Assembly (NCBI RefSeq): GCF_000311725.1
Contig: NZ_HE978513.1
Coordinates: forward strand, 486,005-550,004
Length of the DNA: 64,000 bases
Direction of reading: 5' to 3'
Source of the DNA: Robertmurraya massiliosenegalensis JC6
Lineage (GTDB): Bacteria; Bacillota; Bacilli; Bacillales; Cytobacillaceae
Shown here: positions 27,071 through 35,707 of the stretch, piece by piece
How positions within the stretch are numbered: the first letter of the stretch is position 1
Layout of the letters: each line of letters begins with the position of its first letter
Notes under the pieces: generated by a model
Databases searched by the model: none
Seen by the model: the letters and a program-made list of their open reading frames with translations, nothing else
What the model was told of the DNA's origin: nothing
Made by a program: the position numbers and the translations under genes

Positions 27071-27980
27071 TTTTGTTTCCCCCTGTTAATTGTAAAAAAT
27101 ATTCTTCAAGTTTTTGTCGAGTTGTCCCAATTCGTGAAACGTTCACATCAGCTAAGATTAAAGAACGATTGATCGTAGAGACATCATTTAAACGTTCATA
27201 AATGTTGATGTCAGTCCCATTGATGACTTCATAATCACGAATCCCTAATTCATCTAGCACGACAACGGCTTTTTGAACCTCAGTAGTTTCTAATTCAATA
27301 TATTGGCGCGTTTCATTTGCGAGCTCTTCTCTTGAAAGCTCTTTAATAAGTCTTCCATCATGTAAAATGCCATAATGGGTAGCGATTTGTGAAAGCTCAT
27401 CGAGTAAATGACTTGAAAGCAACACGGTGATTCCCCTCTCAGATACCAATCGATGAATGATTTCACGCATTTCAACAATCCCTGATGGGTCAAGCCCATT
27501 TGTTGGCTCGTCTAAAATTAAAAATTCAGGATGAGTAATAAGTGTTGAGGCGATCGCTAAGCGTTGACGCATTCCTAATGAAAAGTTCTTCGCTTTCTTT
27601 TTTCCGGTATGCTCTAAGCTCATTAAACGAAGCAGGTCATCAATCTCCCGTTCACTGACACCACCGTTTGCCGCTTGTACTCTGAGATTATCCCGAGCTG
27701 TTAATTCTGGGTAAAGGGCAGGCGTTTCAATCGATTGGCCCATTTTTCTTCTTGCATGTTGCAATCCCTTCGCACCTGTTTTCCCAAACAGTTCAATTTC
27801 ACCCTCATCGATTGTGATTAATCCCATCACAGTTCGCATGAATGTCGATTTCCCGGCACCATTCTCGCCAATTAGACCATAAATCATTCCCCGCTTAATT
27901 TCGATTGACACTTTATCGAGGGCTTTGTGTTTCCCATATTTTTTTGAAACATTGGTTGCTTTAAGAATTGTCTTCGTCAT
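27063..27980 (-). CDS. ABC transporter ATP-binding protein (YcbN/BcrA-like)
   Basis: A 305-residue ATPase: Walker A GENGAGKST, signature FSLGMRQRL, Walker B FLILDEPTNGLDP and H-loop SSHLL, followed by about 80 residues typical of BcrA/YcbN-type peptide-antibiotic exporters. It is first in the operon with permease, response regulator and kinase. The layout fits a self-regulated antimicrobial peptide detoxification module, as in B. subtilis ycbLMNO; the peptide is unknown. Confidence 0.85.
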   Translation of the reverse strand: MTKTILKATNVSKKYGKHKALDKVSIEIKRGMIYGLIGENGAGKSTFMRTVMGLITIDEGEIELFGKTGAKGLQHARRKMGQSIETPALYPELTARDNLRVQAANGGVSEREIDDLLRLMSLEHTGKKKAKNFSLGMRQRLAIASTLITHPEFLILDEPTNGLDPSGIVEMREIIHRLVSERGITVLLSSHLLDELSQIATHYGILHDGRLIKELSREELANETRQYIELETTEVQKAVVVLDELGIRDYEVINGTDINIYERLNDVSTINRSLILADVNVSRIGTTRQKLEEYFLQLTGGNKNA

Positions 27981-28045
27981 AAAATGTTCTTCCTTTCGAA
28001 CTTGATAAACTTAGGATAAACAATACGTATAAAAAAATAGACTAG

Positions 28046-28067
28046 AAAAGTATAAAAAAAGTATAAA
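28046..28067 (-). promoter_or_regulatory. direct repeats, candidate response-regulator box
   Basis: On the minus strand TTATACTTTT occurs twice with an 11-base period, about 66-87 bases upstream of the ATPase start. OmpR-family dimers bind such helical-turn-spaced direct repeats. The rest of the 395-base gap 27981-28375 holds a terminator (28258-28296) and no gene that I can see. Confidence 0.4.
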
Positions 28068-28257
28068 GAAGTGACTGCTAAATCATTTAACTATTTTTTA
28101 AAAAGCTCTGTTATCATTTATTGACTGACTTTCTTATAGTTACGAAAATTCATAGGCAACGAATTTCACTCCTCTTAAGTAAAGGAAGCTTAGGGAGCAA
28201 ATATAAGAGCAATTTTGCGGTTGATTCTACATACAAGTAAAATCAACATATAACGAT

Positions 28258-28296
28258 AAAAAAACTGCGATTTATGATAAAAACGCAGTTTTTTTC
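28258..28296 (-). terminator. terminator downstream of the orotate-type cluster
   Basis: Stem AAAAAACTGCG / CGCAGTTTTTT with a 14-base loop, symmetric enough to act in either direction, 80 bases after the dihydroorotase stop. It closes the carbamoylase-pyrK-pyrD-dihydroorotase unit. Confidence 0.7.
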
Positions 28297-28375
28297 TAAA
28301 CAATTTTATTTTACTTCATAACGAAATATTTTATTTTGTACTCTCTACCATAGAGCTTAAAACTACTTTTTCTTC

Positions 28376-29767
28376 TTAATTTGGAGTTACAAAAGAACCT
28401 GATGGCTTGCCAATTATTTCACCATTTTTCATGACGATTTTACCACCAACAATGGTCTGAACTGGCATTCCTTTAATATTAAATCCATCAAATGCTGTTA
28501 CCTTACTTTTACTATGTAGGTTTTGGCTTTTAATAATCGACTTTTTGTCCATATCCACAATAGTTATATCTGCGTCAGCTCCAATTTTTATTTCTCCTTT
28601 GCTTTCAAGTCCAAATAATTTTGCAGGTCCTTCTGAAAGTAATCTTCTCAAATCAAATATCGAAATTTTCTCTTCGTTTACTGCATTTATCATTAGGGGA
28701 ACCAGTGATTCAACCCCACACATTCCAGCAGGGATTGACCATAAGTCTCCTTCCTTTTCTTCTTCAGTGTGTGGTGCATGATCTGAGCAAACTAATGAAA
28801 TCGTTCCATCACGTAAAGCGTTCCATAGTTCCTCTTGATCCTTCTTAAATTTCACAGGGGGATATACTTTCATTTTCGGGCCAATCTCTTCATAGTCCTC
28901 AGCGGATAAAAATAAATAGTGTGGACATGTTTCCGCAGTTATCGGATAACCTTCCTTTTGTGCTTGACGAATATGTTGAATGCCCTCTGCTGTACTGACA
29001 TGTAATACATGAAGTCTTGCACCAGTCTTTTTAGCCATTGAGATCCCTGCTTGTATCGTTAATTCCTCCGCTAAATTGGGTCTACCCTCTAGGAGATCCA
29101 AGTACGTTTTTCGATTTGGGTCCACAGACACCTTTTGAGTTAAATACTGAATCAAATCACTATTTTCTGCATGGATAGCAAATACTTGCCCTGTCTTTGC
29201 CACCTCCTGAAACATCTCAAATACCTCACCGTCAGAAAATGGTGGAATCACATCTTTCATCTCAGGATGATAGTTATACATTAATTGAAAAGTCTGTGAA
29301 TGAACGGCATAACCCCAGAAGAACTTAAATCCAATTACTCCCGATTGATGCAAAGATGTCAATTCCTCAAGATTCAGTTTCCCAAGACATATAGCCCAAA
29401 TTCCAAAATTAACAAATGCTTTACTTTCTAAGTTCTTAATCTGTCTTTGCAAGTTTGCTACGTTATTAATTGGCGGATTTGTATTAGGCATTTCAAAAAT
29501 AGTCGTAACGCCTCCAGCAGCAGCTGCTTGAGTTGAATGATAAAAATCCTCTTTATAGGTGGCTCCTGGATCACGAGAATGGACATGGGTGTCAATAAAA
29601 CCAGGAAAAATATATTTACCTTCAGCGTTTACTATTTCAATTGCTTCGTCGGATAATTCAGCACTCGTAATGACTTCAATTTTTCCATCTTTCACATAGA
29701 TACTTCCTTTATAAAGACTCTTTTCTGAAACAATGATTCCATTTTTGATTAATAGATCAAATTTCAT
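28376..29767 (-). CDS. dihydroorotase-type cyclic amidohydrolase
   Basis: A 463-residue amidohydrolase. Metal ligands are H61 and H63 (HVHSRDPG), carbamylated K148 (GFKFF), H199 (AIHAE), H256 (LHVLH) and D329 (SDHAPH). R65 and the MPNTNPP loop (93-99) are the carboxylate- and ring-binding features of dihydroorotases; allantoinases have Asn after HxHx and a different loop, and hydantoinases differ again. It would hydrolyse dihydroorotate to N-carbamoyl-aspartate. The neighbours PyrD, PyrK and a carbamoylase suggest use in the degradative direction. It is 68 bases downstream of pyrD. Allantoinase is the main alternative. Confidence 0.8.
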   Translation of the reverse strand: MKFDLLIKNGIIVSEKSLYKGSIYVKDGKIEVITSAELSDEAIEIVNAEGKYIFPGFIDTHVHSRDPGATYKEDFYHSTQAAAAGGVTTIFEMPNTNPPINNVANLQRQIKNLESKAFVNFGIWAICLGKLNLEELTSLHQSGVIGFKFFWGYAVHSQTFQLMYNYHPEMKDVIPPFSDGEVFEMFQEVAKTGQVFAIHAENSDLIQYLTQKVSVDPNRKTYLDLLEGRPNLAEELTIQAGISMAKKTGARLHVLHVSTAEGIQHIRQAQKEGYPITAETCPHYLFLSAEDYEEIGPKMKVYPPVKFKKDQEELWNALRDGTISLVCSDHAPHTEEEKEGDLWSIPAGMCGVESLVPLMINAVNEEKISIFDLRRLLSEGPAKLFGLESKGEIKIGADADITIVDMDKKSIIKSQNLHSKSKVTAFDGFNIKGMPVQTIVGGKIVMKNGEIIGKPSGSFVTPN

Positions 29768-29835
29768 AGTATCAGCTCTTTTCTTGATTAGTTGGTTTCT
29801 TATAGAAGGTTTATATACAGCGTATCTTCCTCCGT

Positions 29836-30759
29836 TTACCCTATTTCAATTTTTCCTATTAAATCACGTACATCTGTCATTTCATGCTGATTCATATACG
29901 AATCAATTTCATTTAGAATTCTAAGCATCGCATCCGGTTGAATAAAGCTAGAAGTCCCCACTTGAACAGCAGAAGCTCCAGCCAACATCATTTCAATTGC
30001 ATCTTCTCCCGAAGAAACTCCTCCACAACCAATAATAGGAATCTTTACTACTTGTGCGACTTGGTAAATCATTCTAATAATGACTGGTTTAATTGCTGGG
30101 CCTGATAATCCCCCCATAACATTTCCAATCTTCGGCTTCCTTGTATGAACATCAATCGACATAGCTAATAATGTGTTCGCCACATTTAAACTATTGCTTC
30201 CTGCCTCTTCTGCAGCTAAGGCAATTTCCTGAATGCTCGTAACATTTGGAGATAGTTTTGCGATGATTGGCTTATGCGTAACCGCTCGTACTTCTTTGAT
30301 TAGTTTAAAAGTCACTTCTGGGTCCATACCAAAAGCAAGACCATTACCTTTTAAATTGGGACATGAAATATTTAACTCTATCGCAGCAACATCATCACTC
30401 TGCGTTACAATATGTGCAATTTCAGCAAATTCATCTATTGAATCAGCCGACAAACTCGAAATTAACGGGGGAGTGAATTTTGAATAGAAAGGAACATAAT
30501 GATCCATATAATATTGGATTCCTTTACTTTGAATTCCAATAGAATTGATCATCCCTGCCACCGTTTCACAAACACGGGGAGTCTTATTTCCAGAGCGCGG
30601 ATCAAGTGTGATACTTTTTGGAACAATCGCACCTAATAGATTAAAATCGATCACACTTTCCATTTCAGGTCCGAATGTTCCAGAAGCAGGCATGATGGGA
30701 TTCTCTAATACTAACCCTCCGATATCAACACGTTTATTTATGAAAGAACCCCTAATCAT
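29836..30759 (-). CDS. pyrD: dihydroorotate dehydrogenase, class 1B catalytic subunit
   Basis: A 307-residue FMN barrel protein. Class 1B signature ELNISCPN places the catalytic base at Cys133; ASGTFG, VPKSITLDPRSGN and GCGGVSSGEDAIEMMLAGA (phosphate-binding) are typical. The start ATG at 30759 overlaps the pyrK stop as ATGA and has AAGGTGG upstream; the longer ORF start at 30801 is unsupported. The partner PyrK allows electron exchange with NAD(H), so orotate reduction by NADH is possible. A biosynthetic pyr operon is not in this window, so this copy may be catabolic. Confidence 0.88.
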   Translation of the reverse strand: MIRGSFINKRVDIGGLVLENPIMPASGTFGPEMESVIDFNLLGAIVPKSITLDPRSGNKTPRVCETVAGMINSIGIQSKGIQYYMDHYVPFYSKFTPPLISSLSADSIDEFAEIAHIVTQSDDVAAIELNISCPNLKGNGLAFGMDPEVTFKLIKEVRAVTHKPIIAKLSPNVTSIQEIALAAEEAGSNSLNVANTLLAMSIDVHTRKPKIGNVMGGLSGPAIKPVIIRMIYQVAQVVKIPIIGCGGVSSGEDAIEMMLAGASAVQVGTSSFIQPDAMLRILNEIDSYMNQHEMTDVRDLIGKIEIG

Positions 30760-31538
30760 AAGACCACCTTTTCTAAAGGAAAAACTGGTCCTTCGACACA
30801 TACTCGTGCACTTTTTAATTCTGTCCCCTCATTGATTTGACAAACACAGGCAAAACAAACGCCCATTGCACAGCCCATATGTTCTTCTAATGCGATTTCT
30901 CCTCTTAATCTTTCTTCTTTAGCTATTTTTTGTAATAAGAGGGACAATCTCCTTGAGCCACATGTGTATACTGAACGGATATTGTTCTCAACTAGTAATC
31001 TATTAATTAATCCTTCAACATAATCTAGATTACTTGAGCCTTCCTCATCTGTTACTTTGTATACTTTTACTCCAATACTTGAAAGATAACTAGCTGCGAG
31101 TAAATCTTTTTCAGATCTCGCACTTACTATAGCAAAGACCCTTTTATTTAACTTAATTGCCTCGTCTGCTAGAGCAGTTAATGTAGCAATTCCAACACCT
31201 CTAGCAAGAAGTAATAGTTCAGTCTCATCGTTTTTCACCTGAAATCCATTCCCAAGTGGCCCCATTATATCGATATATCCATCCTGCTTTAGTTCAGTCA
31301 TTTTCATCGTACCTAATCCTTTGACAAGGTATAAGAATTCAAGTCTCTCATTACGAGCATCGATCCGAAAAACACTTAATGGACGTCTCAAATAAGGATA
31401 AACACCATCACTGCATAAAATATTAAAAAATTGTCCAGGCTTAACATTTCTATTTAACTTACCTGCTTCAACTGTCATATGCCAATACCTATCACTTACT
31501 TTTACGTTCGAGAGGATTCTAACTTGATTTGTTTCCAT
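30756..31538 (-). CDS. pyrK: dihydroorotate dehydrogenase electron-transfer subunit
   Basis: A 260-residue FAD and [2Fe-2S] subunit. FAD-binding RRPLSVF is near residue 51; the NAD-binding region has LLLARGVGIATLTAL near 108; the C-terminal cluster cysteines are MGCAMGVCFACVC (about 216-228) with a fourth in RVCVEGPVF. It forms the NAD-linked dihydroorotate dehydrogenase with PyrD. Its 3' end overlaps pyrD by 3 bases and its 5' end overlaps the carbamoylase by 20 bases, so the three genes are translationally coupled. Confidence 0.9.
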   Translation of the reverse strand: METNQVRILSNVKVSDRYWHMTVEAGKLNRNVKPGQFFNILCSDGVYPYLRRPLSVFRIDARNERLEFLYLVKGLGTMKMTELKQDGYIDIMGPLGNGFQVKNDETELLLLARGVGIATLTALADEAIKLNKRVFAIVSARSEKDLLAASYLSSIGVKVYKVTDEEGSSNLDYVEGLINRLLVENNIRSVYTCGSRRLSLLLQKIAKEERLRGEIALEEHMGCAMGVCFACVCQINEGTELKSARVCVEGPVFPLEKVVL

Positions 31539-32784
31539 GTTGCTTTTCCCCTTTCATCAAAACAATAGCTTGTTCCTTAGTCATTTCCATTAATAAACTT
31601 AATCCCTTTTCGATATCATTTAACTCTGTAAATTCGTCTGGATGATGACTTAATCCTTGGACTGATGGGACAAATATTAACGAAGTGGGCCATCTTTTTG
31701 ACATATTCATAGAATCATGACCTGCTCCACTTGATAGAAACATATAATCTAATCCTAACCTTTCGCATATTAACACATTGTTTTTCAAAAGTTCTTTATC
31801 CATTAAAACGGGTGATTCTTCCATCATCCATTCAATTTGAACGGAAACACCTCTGTTATCTTTCATTTGTGATATTCCTTTTTGTAATGCTTGAACGACA
31901 CGGTTTCTCGATGAAATATTTGAACTTCTTATATCTACCTTTAGTTTTACAAGTCCGGGAATAACATTTATCGCTCCTGGATAAACTTCCATTGTACCAA
32001 CAGTTCCTACCGTTTCATACTCACTTTCTTTTAACGCAGCCGCTTCAATAAGTAGTGATAACTCGGATGCCGCTAATAATGCATCCTGTCGCTCTTTCAT
32101 ACCCGTTGTTCCAGAGTGGGAACTTTTCCCGGTAATTTTAAGCCCCATTCTTAGTGGAGCCGCAATTCCTGTCACGAGTCCTATATTTTTCTTATTTTCA
32201 ATTAATTTCATCCCTTGTTCTATATGAAGTTCAAAAAAGGACTTTAGTTCACTTTGTATGCGATTCGCTTTTTCCAATTCTTTTTCGTCAAGATTTTGTC
32301 TCTTCAAAGCCTCTTTTAATGTGATCCCCTCACGATCTTTGATTCGAAAGATATCTTTCTTTATATCGCCAATCATAGCTTTACTGCCTATTGTGGAAAC
32401 ATTAAACCTTGCTGATTCTTCACAAGCGAAGGCAATTAATTCGATAGAATGACGAGTTTTTATTCCTTCTTCCATGAAAGCTCTTATTACTTCTAGACCA
32501 CACACAACACCGAGAGTTCCATCATATTTTCCTCCGTTATAAACGGTGTCCAGATGTGAACCAATCGCAACAGCAGGTAATGAATCATCCTCCCCTTCTA
32601 ACCGAGAAATCACATTGCCAGCAGGATCAATCCTAGTTTTCATCCCCAAGGCGGTACATTGTTCTATAAGATAATATTTTGCTTTTTCCTCTTCACATGA
32701 GTAAGCCAACCTTGAAATTCCATCCTCACTCACTCCAAATTCATTCAATGTTTTCAACGTTTGTAATACTCTTTCCATATTCAT
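31519..32784 (-). CDS. M20 family N-carbamoyl-amino-acid hydrolase / ureidosuccinase candidate
   Basis: A 421-residue Zn-dependent amidase of the hydantoinase/carbamoylase family, also home to allantoate amidohydrolase. Motifs are GSHLDTVYNGGKYDGTLG (residues 75-92), FACEESARFNVSTIGSKAM (119-137), LHIEQG, the dimer-domain SSHSGTTGM and AGHDSM with HHPDEFT near the end. Beside dihydroorotase and PyrDK the logical substrate is N-carbamoyl-L-aspartate, giving aspartate, CO2 and ammonia. Other carbamoyl amino acids or allantoate remain possible. It is the first gene after an internal terminator and a palindromic site. Confidence 0.78.
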   Translation of the reverse strand: MNMERVLQTLKTLNEFGVSEDGISRLAYSCEEEKAKYYLIEQCTALGMKTRIDPAGNVISRLEGEDDSLPAVAIGSHLDTVYNGGKYDGTLGVVCGLEVIRAFMEEGIKTRHSIELIAFACEESARFNVSTIGSKAMIGDIKKDIFRIKDREGITLKEALKRQNLDEKELEKANRIQSELKSFFELHIEQGMKLIENKKNIGLVTGIAAPLRMGLKITGKSSHSGTTGMKERQDALLAASELSLLIEAAALKESEYETVGTVGTMEVYPGAINVIPGLVKLKVDIRSSNISSRNRVVQALQKGISQMKDNRGVSVQIEWMMEESPVLMDKELLKNNVLICERLGLDYMFLSSGAGHDSMNMSKRWPTSLIFVPSVQGLSHHPDEFTELNDIEKGLSLLMEMTKEQAIVLMKGEKQHGNKSS

Positions 32785-32879
32785 TAAAACACCTCATTTA
32801 TTGCAAAGTAACATATACATTAAAATACAATAAATTGACTGTGGATACATTTGTTTAAAGAGATAGTAAAAGGTAGTTT

Positions 32880-32901
32880 ATTTTGTCCATTTCAACAAAA
32901 T
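32880..32901. promoter_or_regulatory. palindrome upstream of the carbamoylase gene
   Basis: ATTTTGT and ACAAAAT, 7-bp perfect arms with an 8-base centre (CCATTTCA), sit between the terminator of the OMP decarboxylase gene and the carbamoylase start, about 95 bases from it. A regulator site, perhaps for the PucR-type protein, is plausible; the binding sequence is not known. Confidence 0.4.
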
Positions 32902-32910
32902 TAGCTATTT

Positions 32911-32943
32911 AAAAAAGGCATTGGTGACCAATGCCTTTTTTTG
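32911..32943 (-). terminator. internal terminator of the cluster
   Basis: Stem AAAAAAGGCATTGG / CCAATGCCTTTTTT with a 3-base loop, starting 6 bases after the OMP-decarboxylase-like gene. It should separate that gene from the carbamoylase-pyrKD-dihydroorotase unit. Confidence 0.88.
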
Positions 32944-32948
32944 TTTAT

Positions 32949-33905
32949 TTATGTTGTAAGAAGATCACTATTTTCTTCAATATCCTCTAATAGTTGATTG
33001 ACTTTACTCTTTCCTTCTTGAATCGAAGCTACATTACTAATGATACATGTACCGTTTCTATTGATATGGATGACTGAATTTTGATGTTGAAGAATCATCC
33101 CTTGCTCCTGAGGCAATCCTCTTTTCGTTCGAATACTATATTGAATGAAGTTCTCAATCATTTCTTTGATAGAATTTATCGGTTCAACTAGCACGGTATA
33201 TCGTTGTGTCTCACTACAAAAACGAATGATCTTACATTCTTTAATTGCCGTATGATCGTTTTCGAGAAGGAATTCTTGAACAGCCTTTCTTGGTGAATCA
33301 GAATCATAAATAGCACGCCCAATAATACAAAAATCCGCTCCGGCCTCAATGGCATTTAAGAATGAGCCACCTTGTGAACCGATTCCACAACATAATATAT
33401 TGAGGTCTGGTCCAACTGTTCTTCGCAAATGTTTAATTTGATCTGGACGAGTGCCTGGTGCTTGAATTCCATAACATTGAAAAAAAGCAGCCATCTTCGC
33501 AAAATCTTCTGAGAACTTCCTTGTGAATTCTAATCCCCCTGGATGAGTAAGTTCTGTCACTACAATAACACCCATTTCATCTCCCGCTATTTTCTTTATT
33601 TCAAATAGAGCGTCTGGGCCGATGAATCCATGGACCATAATCATATCTGCCCCGGCTGCCTTAACTAATTTGACAATTCTATTATTGGTAACTGGTACAT
33701 CCGCAACCTTAAAATCTGCAATAATGGGTAATGAATATCGATTTTTAAGTTCTGTTATGATTGAGAGACCTTCAGTTAAAATGAGTGGGTAATTAACTTT
33801 TATTGCATCAATAAGATCGTGACACTCATCCATGATGTCAAAACTTTTTTTCTTATTAGGCAAATCTAAGGCAAGAATAATTTGAGATTGTTTATTTAAA
33901 AACAT
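32949..33905 (-). CDS. archaeal-type OMP decarboxylase with C-terminal extension
   Basis: A 318-residue protein. Residues 1-215 match archaeal-type orotidine-5'-phosphate decarboxylase with the whole catalytic set: D14, K36, D64-x-K66-x-x-D69 (ADFKVADVP), THPGG at 121-125, APGTRPDQI, CGIGSQGG and IIGRAIY with the phosphate-binding R197. Residues about 231-318 form an extra domain not normal for PyrF; HQNSVIHINRNGTCIISN resembles TBP-like folds such as the N-domain of RNase HIII. Bacillus PyrF is of another type, so this copy was probably acquired. It might draw OMP to UMP when orotate floods the cell, or have a new substrate. The hexulose-phosphate synthase alternative is disfavoured by DFKVAD. 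Confidence 0.75.
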   Translation of the reverse strand: MFLNKQSQIILALDLPNKKKSFDIMDECHDLIDAIKVNYPLILTEGLSIITELKNRYSLPIIADFKVADVPVTNNRIVKLVKAAGADMIMVHGFIGPDALFEIKKIAGDEMGVIVVTELTHPGGLEFTRKFSEDFAKMAAFFQCYGIQAPGTRPDQIKHLRRTVGPDLNILCCGIGSQGGSFLNAIEAGADFCIIGRAIYDSDSPRKAVQEFLLENDHTAIKECKIIRFCSETQRYTVLVEPINSIKEMIENFIQYSIRTKRGLPQEQGMILQHQNSVIHINRNGTCIISNVASIQEGKSKVNQLLEDIEENSDLLTT

Positions 33906-34035
33906 AAGTTCCTCCCTTAACTAGCAAAATATGATAACCAGCTTTAAGAGTTTCCTCAATTGGCTACTAATCTGTTACGTCATATACCAAATTTAACAGT
34001 AGTTTCTAGTTATCCTTATCCTAATTTTCATTCAA

Positions 34036-35667
34036 TTATTGATTGAGGAAAAGTGATTTTTTTCTAGAACCCTCAACAGAAGGTTCAAAATATTGATGGA
34101 TCTTTAAGCCTAAATGAATCAACAGCTTATCCTCTGACTTTTGAAGATTTAGTCCTGTGATTTGTCTTATTTTTTGGAGCCTATATTTTAGAGTATTAAC
34201 GTGTATAAATAATGCTTTGGCTGTTTCTTTAAGAGATTCATTACATTTGAAATAGGTCTCTAGTGTTGTAGTTAATTCAAATTCATACTCTTTATCATAA
34301 TCAATAATCCTTTTAATGACGTCTCCATAAAAATCCGTCAATTCTGCATGATTTTCAATTTGAGCAATCAAACGGTACACGCCCAATTCACTATGAAATA
34401 TTATCGATTTCTTCATCCATAGCCTCGGTCCTAATGTAATCGTTTTTTGTGCTTCATGATAACTTTTCCGCAGGCCTTGGATTCCTAAGTAGGTTGATCC
34501 GACTCCTATTCTAATTCGTGTATGAACCCTTTGTTCAATAAGTAGTAATAATGAATCTAGAATCTTTCTAAAATCTTGAGTCACTCTATTTCTCATTGGA
34601 ACAATCATAAGCAAATACCTTCTGTATACCGCACATATAATATGAGGATCCAACTCTTTGATCCCTTTTTCTAATTGATTGATATTTCTTGAAAATAAAT
34701 CTTCCTGTTGAAGCTCTTTTTCAGCGACGACCATACATACATATGGATTACTTTCATGAAGGTTATAAATCCTTCCTTTTTCTAATAAATGTTCAATATT
34801 TTTATCTTCGCTAAATAATAAATCACGTATAAAATCATTTTTATAATGCTGCTCTATATCATACTTAATTTTCTTTTTAAGAAATTCTACTGAAAGTAGT
34901 GTGGCTGCTTTCTCTTGAATCGCTAAATCTACCTCCATAAACTGTGAATGATAGCTCCAACAAGTTATATTTCCATATAACTCTCCATCTATAATGATCG
35001 GTGTCACAATACAGGATTCTTCATTCTTTTCCCTACCTTTTCGAATCATTCGAATAGGTCTTTGTACGACTTCTAATTCTTTAATTTGTTGAGGTGTCAT
35101 GGGCAATAAACTTTCCAATTGCTCATGAACAGGGATATACGGCACGTTACTTTCCAGTAATACCTTACTTTTTGTTAAATAGGACAATGTTTGAATAAAT
35201 TGATTAAAATCTCCTTTAGCAATAGAGATTTCATTCAAAACTCTCGTTGCATGCTCTAAATCTTCTTGTAACACGATTTTATCATTGAAAATGGCATGCA
35301 TAGCAGGTGACAAAATATCAAGGTAGGAGATTTCTTCAGGAATTTCAATGAGCGTTATGCCCATTTCATCCGCCTTTTTTTTCATTTCTTCAGGAATCGC
35401 ATCAATAAATCTAACAGGCTTAATGGCGAGAGCAGTTGTCCCGGCTTTGTACAGCTTTTCTATTAACTGTATTTGATCATCTAAATCATCTTTTATGGGA
35501 TATAGACTTGTGATCAAAAGTTCATTTCCTCTTAACCACTGAACAATATCAGGGACCTCCATGATGGTTACGTTTGTTACGATCCTCTCTACTCCCTGCT
35601 GTCCCGCTATAATCTTACAATTCCTTAAGCCACCTATATTCATTAGCTTTTTTAATGGTACTCCCAT
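34036..35667 (-). CDS. PucR-family transcriptional regulator
   Basis: About 543 residues. The N-terminal PucR ligand domain covers about 1-125 (GLRNCKIIAGQQGVERIV, GNELLITSLYPI), a central GGDEF-like region follows, and the C-terminal PucR-type helix-turn-helix has CNESLKETAKALFIHVNTLK and YRLQKI. PucR proteins activate purine and ureide catabolism with ring or ureide ligands. The start ATG at 35667 has GGGAGGG 5 bases upstream; the upstream ATG at 35682 overlaps this site. It lies between the transporter and decarboxylase genes, so it probably controls the cluster. The effector is unknown. Confidence 0.87.
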   Translation of the reverse strand: MGVPLKKLMNIGGLRNCKIIAGQQGVERIVTNVTIMEVPDIVQWLRGNELLITSLYPIKDDLDDQIQLIEKLYKAGTTALAIKPVRFIDAIPEEMKKKADEMGITLIEIPEEISYLDILSPAMHAIFNDKIVLQEDLEHATRVLNEISIAKGDFNQFIQTLSYLTKSKVLLESNVPYIPVHEQLESLLPMTPQQIKELEVVQRPIRMIRKGREKNEESCIVTPIIIDGELYGNITCWSYHSQFMEVDLAIQEKAATLLSVEFLKKKIKYDIEQHYKNDFIRDLLFSEDKNIEHLLEKGRIYNLHESNPYVCMVVAEKELQQEDLFSRNINQLEKGIKELDPHIICAVYRRYLLMIVPMRNRVTQDFRKILDSLLLLIEQRVHTRIRIGVGSTYLGIQGLRKSYHEAQKTITLGPRLWMKKSIIFHSELGVYRLIAQIENHAELTDFYGDVIKRIIDYDKEYEFELTTTLETYFKCNESLKETAKALFIHVNTLKYRLQKIRQITGLNLQKSEDKLLIHLGLKIHQYFEPSVEGSRKKSLFLNQ

Positions 35668-35707
35668 CTTATCCCTCCCCATTACCGTAGAAAGCTTTTT
35701 AACGTTG

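Noticed and set aside
28376-29767. Allantoinase or D-hydantoinase for the cyclic amidohydrolase
   Set aside because: HxHxR and the MPNTNP loop are dihydroorotase features, and PyrD and PyrK are next to it; the allantoin reading is kept only as an alternative.
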